24,325 nt of DNA from assembly GCA_001584585.1 (NCBI GenBank), contig LSYV01000019.1, positions 482,170 to 506,494 of the forward strand, given 5' to 3'. The stretch is from Gonium pectorale. Lineage: Eukaryota > Chlorophyta > Chlorophyceae > Chlamydomonadales > Volvocaceae. The translations under genes and the position numbers were made by a program. This document shows, in pieces, positions 1 to 11,029 of this stretch. The stretch's first letter is position 1. Each line of letters begins with the position of its first letter. Under the pieces are notes generated by a model. That model saw nothing but the letters and a program-made list of their open reading frames with translations. It did not search any database and was not told the DNA's origin.

Positions 1-170
1 TGGGCTTGTGGGCGTGGGGATGGGTGTCGATGGCAGTAAACGGAGGATGGAGGAGCGCCCCGAGGAGCATGCCTCCCAACCATGGAGCAGAATTGTATAG
101 AACACACACATCCACGAATACAGACTCTGCCTTCCCCGCTGTTCCCCACCCGCTTCGATGTCGGCTGCAG

Positions 171-3100
171 GAACGGCATGGCCAACGCCGCCAGCGGCCG
201 CCTACGCATGACCTGCCCCGCCGACCACTTTGGGCCCATAGGCCCTGAGTTCGACCCGCGGGAAGGCCGGGTGGGTGGACCGTGCCGTCCTGGCAGAAGG
301 GAGGGAGGCTGGAGGGAGGGAGGGAGGGAGGGAGAGAGCGGCGCGGGATGCGCAGGTTGCCTCTGCCAGGAGGGGAAGGAGGCGGCGGTTGGCTTGCTTT
401 TATGGCCCGCGGAAAGGCGTGCTGCAGTCCGGTGTGGGGCAAAGTTCCGGCGCGGGATGAGGGAGGGAGGAAGAGGCTGAAAGCAGCACCCGGCGCGGCA
501 GATATGAGACAGAGGCCGCTGTAGGCTGGCCCGCCCTCACCACCCGCACTCCAGGGGCCCGTTAGTGCCCAATGCCACCCCACCCCCTTCCTCCCCTTCT
601 GCCGCATACCCTCTGCTCCCCCCAGGGCGTGCTGGTTGGAGACATGTTCCCCAACAGGATGTCCTGCAGGTGCGCGCGTTGCAGGCGGGTCACACCTCCC
701 GGGGGTTTCCTCAACCGGACCCTCTGACGCCGCTGAGGACGTGTCCCTCCTAGGCGTCGCTCAAGTGCCATGGAGGCATTATCTGGGAAAGCCCTCGACC
801 AGCAGCGAAACCCCTGCAGGACCCCGCTGACGGCTGCGCGGACCCTCCCCCCTCCCCCGCGACGCAACCCGTTTTCCATCTTCATTTAACCCCACCCACC
901 CTGCATTCCCCATTCCCTGCATCTGGATCTCCTAGTGAGGACGCCTGCTGGCGCCTTCTGACCCATTCCTGCCGCCCTGCCCTCCCCGCCCCCGCAGGAT
1001 GATGAACGTGCACCTGCCCCACGTGGCGGGCATCGCGGGGAAGAGCGAGCAGGGTGAGCGGGCGGGGGTGTGGGGCGAGGAGGGGGAGGAGAACAAAACA
1101 CAGCCTGGAGTGCAGCGTCATGTGCCTTACGAGAGGGGGGATTGGCATCCGTGGCGTTCCCGGAACCGTGCCCGGGAGAGGGGTGGTAGCATCGCGCGTT
1201 TGGGCCGCCTTCACTGCCTTTCCGGGGCGCAGTCTCGCGTTCTTTTGTAAGTGGGTGTATGCGTATGTGTTTGCGGAGGTAAGGAAATCACTTTGGCTGC
1301 TGTCGCAGATGCTCATGCCGCGTCCCTTCAAACCCCGCAACTCCTGCCCACACCCCTCCCCCGAGCGCCCTCTCCACCACCCTCCCCAACACTCTCCTCA
1401 GGCGCCCAGTCGGTGGTCCTGTCGGGCGGCTACATCGACGACCTGGACGAGGGAGACTACTTTCTTTACACTGGCAGCGGCGGCAAGGTGTGTGTCGGGA
1501 GGGGGGTTCGAGGCGGCGGGGCGCGGGCGGGGCGGAGTGCAGGAAAGATGGAGTGAGTCACCAAGGACGCAGCATCGCCCTGCCTCCAACGCCCTTTGGT
1601 CTCCACCGGGTTTCCCCTCGCTTTCGCACAATCTGCCTCCGCGGCCCCGCGTCGCTGCTGCTGTTTGGGAACAATTTTCCTGATCAGGAAGCATTCAATC
1701 TCGTTCCCGCGCCCCCTCAGCCTAACTCCGTCGCTCTTGCCTGCAGGACCTGAGCGGAAACAAGCGCAACGGAGACCACTGCAAGGACCAGGTGCGCCGG
1801 GGAGGGAGGGAGGGTGGGAGGGAGGGAGGGAGGCCCCAGGCCTCGGCCCCCTGCCATGCTCCGGCGCCTGGCGCCCCCTTTGACTCCTGCAAGAGTGCGG
1901 CAGCGGTGGGGGTGTCGCTGCTGGGCAACATGGGGGTGGGAGGAGAGCCGTCGCCTGCCCCCACCACCCACCACCCTCTTTGCCTACACACCTGCAGGCA
2001 GGCCGACAGTCACCCGCACTGGTGTGCGTCCCGCAATCGCGCCGCCCCCGCTCCACGTATAACGTACTTGCAAGCTTGACCCCGTGAACCCGTTGTACCC
2101 CTTGGATGAGATCGCGGTGTGGCGTGCCTGCTCGGTACCGACCTCACTGCTGGCTGAGGTGAGAAAATGTTATGAACTCCTCACCCCTCCACACACCACG
2201 CCGCACCCCAGGAGTTCACCAAGATGAATGCGGCGCTCCGGAAGTCGTGCCTGCAGGGCCTGGCGCTGCGCGTGGTCCGCAGCTGCAAGGTACGGGGACT
2301 CTCCTCCCCCCCCAGGGGAGCGTCCAGTGTCGGGTGAAGAGGTGGCCGAAGCGCCCTCGCCAGAGAAGCGCCTCTGGAGGGGGCGGGGTGGGGTAGGGCG
2401 GGGGTAACTCCCCCGTGGGGTGACGGCCTGGCTGGCGTCCCTGGACGCACCTCTCGGCTGGCCACAGAGCTGCACACAAAGCAGAGGCTAGCTGCGTGGG
2501 CGGCCGGGCCGCCGCGGTGATATATGTCTTGGGACATTGGTGCACATGGCCGCGGCGCCCGTGACCCAACTCCCCCCACCACCACCACACGCACACTCCG
2601 CTGCGGCCCGCTCTCCAGCCCCTCGACCCGCCCTTCCCCACCCGCGCCGCCCGCCCGCCCGCAGGAAAAGCGCAGCGCCTATGCGCCCAAGGCCGACGAC
2701 ATGGTGGGCGCGGCGGGCAAGGCCAAGGGGTCCAAAGCCAAGAGGGGCAAGGCCAAGGGGAGCAAGGCCAGGGGGGGCGACGTTAAGAAGAACGATAAGG
2801 ATGAGGAGGTGGAGGAGGAAGAGGAGGAAGAGGAGGAGGAGGCCGGGGGCAGCAGTGGTGAGGACGACAAGCAGGAAGAGGCCGCCGGGGACAAGGAGGA
2901 GGAGGCGGCCGAGGAGGAAGACGAGGGGGAGGAGGAGGCCGACGGAGAGGAGGGAAAGGAGGGTGGGCCCAAGTCCACCGTCGCCAAGGCCAAGGCCTAC
3001 CTGCCGGTCCGCTACGACGGGGTGTACCGCGTGGTGGCGTGCTGGCGGGTCAAGGGCGCGGCTGGATACCTGGTGTGCAGGTAGGTGGGTGGGCGGGTGG

Positions 3101-6100
3101 GTGGGTGGCTTGATTGGGCACGATGGGTAGGCGGGTGTAGTAGCTCAAGTTGTCGGGTGATTGAGTGTGGATAGTCAGATGGGCCTGTGTGGGAGAGAGG
3201 GTGAGACACGTTCGGTGGGTGGGCGGGCTCGCGGCGACTTGGGTATAGGGGAGAGGCCAAGGAGGAGGCTGGCGTCCTAGCTTACAGGTTGTGTGGTGGG
3301 CAGCGGTGAGAGGCGAGCGAAGGCACCTGGTATCTTCTCTTGGCGGTTTCAGTTGCTGCCCTCCCCAAGACCCCCCACCTCTCTCTCTCACGCGCGCGCA
3401 CACACACATGCACCCCACCGGCCTTGGCAACGCCCCTGTGCCCACCCACACACGCTCACTGCCCCGCACCTCGCCCCCAGGTACCTCATGGTCCGGGCCG
3501 ACAACGCGCCCGCGCCCTGGTCGGCCGCCGAGCACGGCGACCTGCCCTCAGAGGAGGTGTGCGGGTCGTGGGTGGAAAGGCCAGGGGAGGAGGGATGGAG
3601 AGGGAAAGGGGCAGCGTGCTAAACCCCCACGCATCGGGAACCTTGCCGACTTTGCGCGCCTCGCTTCCATGTGGTACGGCGCGGAAGGGAGACAAATTCG
3701 CATGTGTAGCCCCTAAAAAGTACACACGGGCCCTCCACCGCTGCCTCACTGCCCGGATCCCCATCCCACTGCGTTGCGGCCCGGTCACCTCTTTCTACGT
3801 TTCCCCACTGCCCCGCCCCCGTTCCTCTCCCCTCGCCAGCTCCCTGAGCGGGCCCGGCAGGAGATTGCCCAGGCTGAGGCGCTGGGAGAGGAGGTTACCT
3901 ATATGACCAAGGAGCCCTACTGGTGCGGCCGGTGGTGGTGCTGTGCATTGCATTGCATGGCTGGACGGACGGACGGCGAAGAGGCGGGAGGCGGGCGGGG
4001 TTGTGGTAATGGTCGAGGGTTCGGTAGGAACACGGGCCAAGAGCCGCCCGGCGACCAGCTAGCGCGAGGTGGGATGGAATGGAATGGAATGGAATGGGAT
4101 GGGATGGAATGGGATGGGATGGGATGGAATGGAATGGAATGGAATGGGATGGGATGGAGGGCAGCGCGTGATGGACTTGCGTGGGTATGGCGTGGCCGCC
4201 TGCGGTGCGGTGCGGCGAGGTGCTTCGTGTTCAACGCCGCTCGCGGGATCGGGGCGCGGGCCTGCGTGTGTGTTTGGGCTCGTGCTTTGGTGCGCCAGTG
4301 GGGGAGTGGCGGGCGCCCCAAGGCCCTGCCTCCGTGTCCGCATGCGCCTGGGCTCTCTTGCCGGCCGCCTGACCTTGACGTGGTGCACCCCGCCCCCACC
4401 ACCCTCCCTCCTCTCGCAGCCTTCTACCCGCCTTTCTTACCGATTCCGCCATCCTGCCACCGTGCCCTCGCCACTCCCACCGACCCCGACAGGGACTACT
4501 TGCCGTCGGGCCAGTGGGGCTGGGCCAAGCCGCCGCCCTCGTCGCGCTCAGGCGGCGGCGGCAGCAAGGCTGCCAAGCAGCCCAAGCCGCTGGAGAAGCA
4601 GATCCAGGTGCGCTGTCGGGAACTCGGGATGGGACGAGCTAGGGAGCGAGGTCGGGTGGCATCACGCAGGGGCCAGGTGGGCATCGAACGTGTTCGAGCG
4701 TTAATGCAAAGCTCCGTGCGGATTGCGGGATGGCTGCGTGTCCGATGAGTCAGGCTAGGCTTGACAGGCACGGAGGCCACAGGCCCCATCGCGTGGTGGC
4801 CGCTTCGCTATGAATGGGAAAGGCGGGTATGGCCGCAGTAAGAGCACGCCGAGCGCCCCGCCACACAGCTCACCCAAACGTAACCGCCATCACAGCGCGT
4901 CACCACTACCACCACTCCCGGCTCTCAACCGGCTGGACGTGCCGTGGCGCTCCCGCTCGCCCCGCACACCCCCACGCCCACGTGGACGGAGCTCCCCCCC
5001 TTCACCACGCACCCCGTGCCCCTCAGGCCGTCGAGCGCGAGCTCAAGAAGCTCAACAAGCAGCTGCTGGAGGCGTACGGGTGCGAGCGGCCGAGCGTGCG
5101 AGCGTGCCGCGACCACCGTATTGAATACACTGTGTGCACCCGTACACACAGACTACGTGGCCTTGTGCGCTGTCTTGTCGCCCTGCCGTACCTGCCCCTA
5201 CGCCGGCCCCGCCTAGCCCCGCTTCCACGATCCATGCACCGCCTTCCTGCGCACGTCCGCCTCCCTAACCTCCTCTCCCCGCGCCCCACCACACACACGG
5301 CAGCTGCGGGCTGTGCCGCAAGGTGGCCCTGGGGCCCGTCGTGACGCCCTGCGCGCACACCTTCTGCCTCGAGTGCCTCAAGGTGAGGGCCGGTGTGGGG
5401 GGGGGGCCGGGGGGAGGGGTGCCGCCGGCCCTGTTTGCGGGGTTGCATTGGGGATGTGGGGCGATGCGGCGCGGTCCGCTGCACGCTGCTGTGCCAGTAC
5501 GGCCAAGGGGGATCGGGTGCGGTGCTTGCCCGCGTCTGGGGGGCGGGGGGCAGTCACCGCACGGCGCAACAAAGCGGAGCCACGGGTCTTGCGTTTCCTG
5601 CTCTCCTACGGGCCTCGCCCAGTTCTCACAATCCCCTCAATCACTTCCCACCTCCCACCTCGCCCCCCCCCCCACGCCACCCCACCCCACACACACGCAG
5701 AGCAAGCTGGCCGGTTCGCCACAGGTGGGGCCGCCAATGGGGTGCGGTGCGGTGTGCGTCTCTGCGCGCTTGGCGATGCGCGTCTCCCTCCCCGAGTCCC
5801 CTCCCTCAACTGCCAGCCGCCCCCCCTCACCCCACCCTCAAAACTGACCCACCTCCCCCCACCAGGCCCGCAGCGGCGCCCGCCCCTCCCGCGCCGGCAG
5901 CGCCAGCGCCCGCAAGATCTGCCCCGCGCGCGGCTGCAACAAGGACCTCAAGGACTTCATGACCCTTGTGCGGCCCAACAAGTGAGCAGGCCCCGCGGAA
6001 TCACGCATGGGGCAGCGATATGGGCGCCCGCAGCCCAGCCAGGGGAGCCTGATCCCAGCCGTCTCAAGCCCGTTGAAGTGGCATGCCTCGTACGCCACGA

Positions 6101-7672
6101 GCGCAGCACGCTGGTGCCAGGCGCTAGTTTGATGGGGAGAACCCGTGATTGTATCGTTGAAGTGTCTACCCCATCATTCCGCACGATGTTAGTCAATGCA
6201 ACCATCACCCCTGCTTCAATTGGACAAGTGAATATGCAGCTGTTGCCGCCCTGCCGCCGCGCCCCCAGCAGCTCGTGACCTCGCTATCGCAGGTCACGCT
6301 CCGCCGTCCCCCCCCCCCGCCCGCCCGCTTTCCTCCTCGTCAACCTGTTCTCAACCCTACACCTGCCCTGGCCCCCCGTGCTCATCGAAATTACTTACAT
6401 GAGCTCCCACCCCTCTCACCCCTCCCGTTACGAGCATGTTCTCGACCCGCGTTCGACAAATTGCGGTGACATGTGCGCTACCGGCTTCTCTGCTGGGGGC
6501 GCCTTTCCATCCTCTGACCCCCGCCCCGCCCTGACCCCTGGCTGTCCGTCCGCAGCTCCCTGGCGGAGCAGGCGGGCTCGCGGCTCCAGGAGCTAGAGGC
6601 CAAGGAGGCCGAGCTGGATAGCCTCAGGCGCAAGGCGGCCGGCGAGGGAGAGCAGCATCCAGAGGTGGAGGCGGAGGACGCGGCGGAGCGCGGGCCGGCA
6701 GCCGAGGGCGGCTCGGCGGATGCCGCGGCACCTTCGCATGGCGCCGCGCCGGCGGCCAGGCCGGTCCCGGCTCCTCAGCCCGAGGCGGCGGAGGCGGAGC
6801 TCGCGGAGGCTGAAGGTGACGACGAGGACGTCGACGCGGCCCGCCCGTCCGCTGCGCGGGTGGCGGAGGCCGCACCCGGCGCCGCTGGCGTTGCCGATGG
6901 CGCTGTGACGAACCGCTGGGCTGCGGAGGCGGAGGCGCTTGCTGCCCGCTACCCGGCCTTTGACGTGGCGCTGATCAGCGGGCTGCTGGAGGACCAGAGT
7001 GGGGACGTGGATACCGTTGCCCACTACATTAAGGTTGGGCGGGCACCGATGGGGGCGGTGAATGGGGCTTTGGGGGAGGGGAGACAATGGGGTCCAGCTC
7101 TCCGGAGCAAGAAGAGGAGAATGCACAGGCGTCCCAACCTCATTCCTCAACACCATTATAACGGCGTCCCCAGCCTCGCCGCCGCCGTCGCCAGTGACGG
7201 TTTTCCTCGTCCCAGTTTACCCACCCACGCCCTCGTCCAGGGAATTTAGGCGCCGCCAAGCTCCTCTGGTGATAACGCTTTGCAAGTTTGCAACCCTCTC
7301 CTCACCTCTCATGTGTACCCGCAGAAGCTCAAGATGGACGCCGCGCGGGAGGCCAAGAAGGCCGCACAGCAGGGCGCGGAGAAGCAGGGCGGAGCGGAGA
7401 AGCAGGGGAGCGGGGAGGCGGAGGGCGGGGAGGGGCCGGCGCAGCCGCCCGCCAAGAGGGCCCAGGCCCGCGCCGGCGGCGGCGGTGGCAAGAAGCGCGG
7501 CCGCGGGTCGGGCGCCAAGGCGGCGGCGGCGGAGGATGCTGAGGAGCATGAGGCGGGCGAGGACGGGGCAGAGGAGGCGGAGGGCGCTGTGGCAAAGGCA
7601 GCGGGCCCTAAGGGCAAGCGGGCTAGTGGCGCGGCGGCGGCGGGCAAGCGCCGGAAGGCGGTGGCGGCGTGA
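171..7672 (+). CDS. UHRF1/VIM-type SRA-RING protein, 3' part (5' end outside window)
   Basis: Probable nuclear E3 ubiquitin ligase that reads 5-methylcytosine to support DNA methylation maintenance. Exons: 171-270, 626-669, 998-1053, 1402-1487, 1747-1791, 2212-2289, 2665-3080, 3481-3556, 3840-3931, 4493-4607, 5027-5079, 5304-5382, 5701-5724, 5866-5981, 6556-7033, 7325-7672. All introns are GT-AG and phases agree, giving 734 visible residues. The SRA domain starts at DHFGPI (residues 18-23) and runs to about 350. It keeps [26 protein letters not shown] and [14 protein letters not shown] follows a helical linker: C388, C391, C403, H405, C408, C411, C440, C445. Residues 585-619 resemble a CUE/UBA helix bundle, and the tail is Lys/Glu/Ala-rich with no recognised domain. 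Plant VIM proteins are PHD-RING-SRA-RING, so the PHD and first RING should lie upstream of base 171. Family assignment is firm; exact exon edges are inferred. Confidence 0.88.
298..338 (+). repeat. GGGA tandem tract in the first visible intron
   Basis: A run of GGGA/GGGAGG units lies about 28 bases downstream of the donor at 271. Four or more G-triplets with one-base spacers give it G-quadruplex potential in DNA or pre-mRNA. Similar G-runs follow several other donors of this gene (1054, 1488, 1792, 3081, 5383). Confidence 0.8.
1799..1832 (+). repeat. GGGA/GGGT tract just after a splice donor
   Basis: GGGA units with one GGGT start seven bases after the donor at 1792. This is a simple repeat with G-quadruplex potential, wholly intronic. 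Confidence 0.8.
2698..3006 (+). other. Charged low-complexity insertion within the SRA coding exon
   Basis: Inside exon 2665-3080, about 103 residues (visible residues 148-250) separate the SRA motif RSAYAPKAD from VRYDGVYRV. In land-plant and animal homologues these motifs are nearly adjacent. The first third is Lys/Gly-rich ([14 protein letters not shown]) and the rest is almost pure Glu/Asp with Gly/Ser. The DNA is a purine-rich GAG/GAA tract. It is not an unspliced intron: the frame stays open throughout, there are no useful internal GT-AG boundaries, and the SRA frame resumes exactly. Confidence 0.8.
3085..3108 (+). repeat. GGGT/GGGC tract at a splice donor
   Basis: Consecutive GGGT/GGGC units begin within the first five bases of the intron at 3081-3480. 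The 3' end of the same intron holds CCCACCCACACAC, which could pair with it. Confidence 0.75.
4071..4159 (+). repeat. TGGAA/TGGGA pentanucleotide microsatellite in an intron
   Basis: About 89 bases of tandem five-base units alternate between GGAAT and GGGAT. They lie in the intron 3932-4492 of the SRA-RING gene. The units keep strict five-base register. It resembles the GGAAT family of simple satellites in composition only; unique algal-type intron sequence flanks it on both sides. Confidence 0.9.
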
Positions 7673-9900
7673 GGTGTGGGAGTCTTTGGGAGTACTTGTT
7701 GGAGAAGACGGCATTATCATCAGGGTGTCCAGTGTGGCGCGATACAGCATGCCCTCCCTCTACTAACGTGTTTTGTGAGGTGACGCAATGTGAGCAGTAG
7801 CGTTTAGGTAAGCAAACATGAGTTGTCATATGCCAAACCCCTCATTGGCAAATTGGCTCATGCAGACTGGCTTAGTTGCAGCTAGGTGGTGGTGCTGTTT
7901 TGCTCCGGTTGCGTTGCAGACTCAAGGGGTGAGACGGGTGGAGGCTGGGGGAGGCGTGGCGTGGCGCACAGTGGCATCGCGCGAAGCGTGCAACGACAGC
8001 CGCCCAGGCCCAAAGGCCGCAGCGCCTGTCCAGGCTACAGTACGGGTAGACATGAAAAACCGGGGACTTGAACACGTGCACATTGACAGGCAGGGAGGAG
8101 GCTGCCACCGTGTATGTGCGAGGCCTAACACGGTGTAGACAACAGCGCCTCCCACGGTGTGTGGGCGATGCGGAGAGACGGCCCCGCAGTACGGTGGCAT
8201 GTACGCCACCCTCTCTGCGGTGCCATAGCACGCGATCCCTCACGTTACGCCCCTTTAGTTAGCGTGTGTGTGTGTGGGCGCTAAGCGGCCCAGGTGACAG
8301 GCCAGGCGACATGCGGCCGACCGTGCTCCGGGGGAGAGACGGACTGGACGAGCGACGGGACATGCCGTACCGCTACGGCGTACGGTACACTTTGACACTG
8401 TATGTACGGCAGCGTAGCTGTATGGCACGAACGTGGAGGACATTGATGCGGCACGGTGTCATTATTACCGGGATGCATGTCAGGCAAGGCCTGGCCGCCG
8501 CACGACCTCGAGTCGTCCGAGGAACTGACTCTAGATGAACGGCTGCATTTGTTCGATGACATGGAAGCTCGCGCGCCTGGCGCTATGGGCCGCATACTGC
8601 AACCCCGGCTCTGGGCTGACTGGTGTGATTCCCCACAACCGTTCAGACCGTCAACCGCCTGGAACCTGGAGTACTAGATGTGCGCGCGCCCCCCTCCATG
8701 TACGGCGAATGCTTGCAGCTGCATTCCCTTGGCGTCCAGAGTGGCAGCTTCAGGGTGGTTGTCTTCATGCGGCAGTCTTAGGTCGGCCGGACGCAACGGC
8801 ACGCAAGAACCATGGCACAGTTCAGCAGCCCCGGGCTTCTGGGTGGTGTCCCCTGCTTGGACACCCAGTTGGTCACACACACAGGGCTAAGACGTCTCAG
8901 GAGATACTAACGAAAGGCATGGAGTCCGTGTGTTATCGTTCGAAGCTCTGAAAGAGCCCTATTTTCGTCCGATGAAGGAGGCAGCCGGGCTGGTTAGTTG
9001 GCGCCGCCCAGCCTGGCGCCCGTCGAGCCCGACGGCCCCCGGCCGACCGGCAACCTGGCCTGGCTGGCCGGGCGTTGGATGGCTGGTGGCAGGCAGGGCT
9101 CCCACCTGGTGGCAGGCTGGCAGCTGCCGGTTGGCGGTTACAATCGCCGCTGCCAGCTGCACCGTCTGGCGGTTACATGGTACGATGCCCACACTCTCTT
9201 CCACGCTCTCTCTTACCGCCCTGACAGCGGCCACCAACCGCACCAAGGAGACCACCTGCCGAAAACACCTGATGACCTCCCCCTCTACCAACCCTCTCGG
9301 TTGTGCGTTAGTGTGGCGTGAGAGTTGTGAGACTGCTAATTGAAAAGATGAGGGGCGGGCCGGTCCCCTTTCAGGGGACGCAGGCCCTTGCTACAGCCCC
9401 TCCTGTATGCTGGAATGCCGGCCATGTTCGGGCCAACGGCGAAACTCAATCGGATGGCCACAGTTCATAGTCCGATCACTTGAACGGAAGGCCAGCAAAC
9501 GCGGGGCTGTAGGGGGACAGGGACGGTCGTGGGGTATGAGTCCTGCCCACTGCCGCGGAACGCAGGGTTGGAGAGGTTTGCATGAGCGCTTGTGCAGCTA
9601 GTGCGGGCCGCACCTACATGCCTAATGCAAAGAGCGCTTTCCACAGCATGTGGATGCAGGGAGGTGGGAGGGGGCGGGAGGGGGGTAAGCATCCACGCAT
9701 GAGAAACGCTCCGTTGGGCCGTGATGGCATAAGCCAGTTTGCCGCTAAGACAAAGTAGTCTCATTCGTCATGCCCCACTCGCATATGCCTTGTCAGTCCA
9801 TGCTTGTGATGGGGTGGAAACACTCTCCCGTGGGCACTCACGGTGCACAGCATGCCAATGGAAGGCGGAGGGAGGAGGAACGAGAGACGGCGGTCACGAT

Positions 9901-10100
9901 CACGTAGAATCCGCCCTACAAAAGGGTCGGGTTTTAAGGCCCTAAACAGCTGTGTTCCTGGTCGCATGCTCCTGGCCCCATCAAAGCGCCCCGAATACAT
10001 AGCGTCGAGACTATTTAGAGTGGTGAGAATGGCTGGTGCGCTGTAGCATCGCCGTGCAGACGCCAAGCATCGGACCTCCTAACCTGGCTTCTCAGGCTTG
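9901..10100 (+). repeat. Diverged direct repeat, copy A
   Basis: Aligns by eye with 10269-10450. Shared blocks in the same order: CACGT, then TACAAA(A)GGG, then AAGGCC, then a CAT-AGTGTCG-like block, then GCGCTGT(A/G)GCATCGCCGT, then GACCTCCTAACCT. Small indels separate the blocks. Both copies carry stops in all frames I tried, so this looks like a decayed duplicated sequence, perhaps of transposon origin. Confidence 0.65.
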
Positions 10101-10268
10101 TCGGCGCAGGTAGGGCATTTAGCAGCCGTGCATTAGGGACGCTCCGGTAGGAGGTGCCCAGCCATTGTGCAACCGTGTGATGTCGCAACACACAGCGACC
10201 TCCACTCCATGTAAGCGCAAAGAAAACATACGGTGATGGTCGAATCTGCAGTGCTGGCAACCCTGCAG

Positions 10269-10450
10269 CACGTGCAAGCTGCCGTACAAAGGGGCCGTTT
10301 CCCCAAGGCCGTAATCGCGTTCATGATCGCGCGCCCGCTGCCCAAAACATATAGTGTCGCGGCTACAGGCAGAGAAGAGAAGACCTGCGGCGCTGTGGCA
10401 TCGCCGTACAGATGCCCACAGACCTCCTAACCTGAGGTTTTACTGCTTCT
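10269..10450 (+). repeat. Diverged direct repeat, copy B
   Basis: Second copy of the 9901-10100 repeat, about 360 bases downstream in the same orientation. The best-conserved part is GCGCTGTGGCATCGCCGTAC followed by GACCTCCTAACCT. Origin unknown. Confidence 0.65.
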
Positions 10451-10984
10451 CGCCATCCAAAAACACGTTCTTCCAGGAGCCCACACGGGGGCCATTCTCA
10501 CCCGTCAGGTCCGGCGCCGCTAGCTCGACAACGCTGTAGACTATAGAAAGAGGTGCAGCCCGCGAGGGACCTACGGGGCTTATGGATGGGGCCAGGCGGG
10601 GCGGCGGGGCGGCGGCGCGGGGCTGGAGGGGTCAGGGGATGGTGGGGACGGGTGGGGCGGCAAGGGTTGGAAGGCTAAGGCGAGGGTTGGAGCAGGTGAG
10701 ATACGAACGTACATGCCTTGCATTGTACCCGCCCGCCCTACTCATCCATCTACGACGAAATAATACGACTCATTCATCCACGACACATAAATTGGGTGTT
10801 TGTGTCAGGCTGGCTTGCCGTACATATGCCAGCCTGCCCCCTGACCCGGCCACGCCCGGCCCTGACCACAGTTTGTACGTACAGTCTGTTGCCTCCTGCC
10901 GCTCAACAGGTGCACGGCAACGGAATGCTCACGCAAGCAAGCCTGCTTGGTTGACGGAGAGGAACATCAGGGCCGAGCTCGACT

Positions 10985-11029
10985 CCGAAACCGGGAGCGG
11001 GCCGTTTCCGGCCTAAACTCCGGTTTCGG
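10985..11029. repeat. Inverted repeat able to form a stem-loop
   Basis: Left arm CCGAAACCGGGAG (10985-10997) pairs with right arm CTCCGGTTTCGG (11018-11029), with one bulged base. The 20-base loop holds its own GGCC...GGCC pair, so a nested hairpin is possible. No gene is adjacent and no function can be assigned. Confidence 0.7.

Noticed and set aside
1792..2211. Extra exon between 1792 and 2211 in the SRA-RING gene
   Set aside because: Joining 1791 directly to 2212 gives the expected SRA continuity (NKR segment then [12 protein letters not shown]); nothing in between matches the family.
2679..2993. Minus-strand poly-Ser/Ala/Leu frame
   Set aside because: Antisense of the acidic GAG/GAA tract in the SRA exon.
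4071..4159. GGAAT repeat as possible human satellite contamination
   Set aside because: It is flanked on both sides by intron sequence continuous with the algal-type gene, and exon phases across it agree.
3917..4402. Repeat-bearing open frames (Ser-His-Ile-Pro-Phe type or Gly-Met-Glu-Trp-Asn type) around 4070-4160
   Set aside because: They are translations of the five-base microsatellite within an intron.
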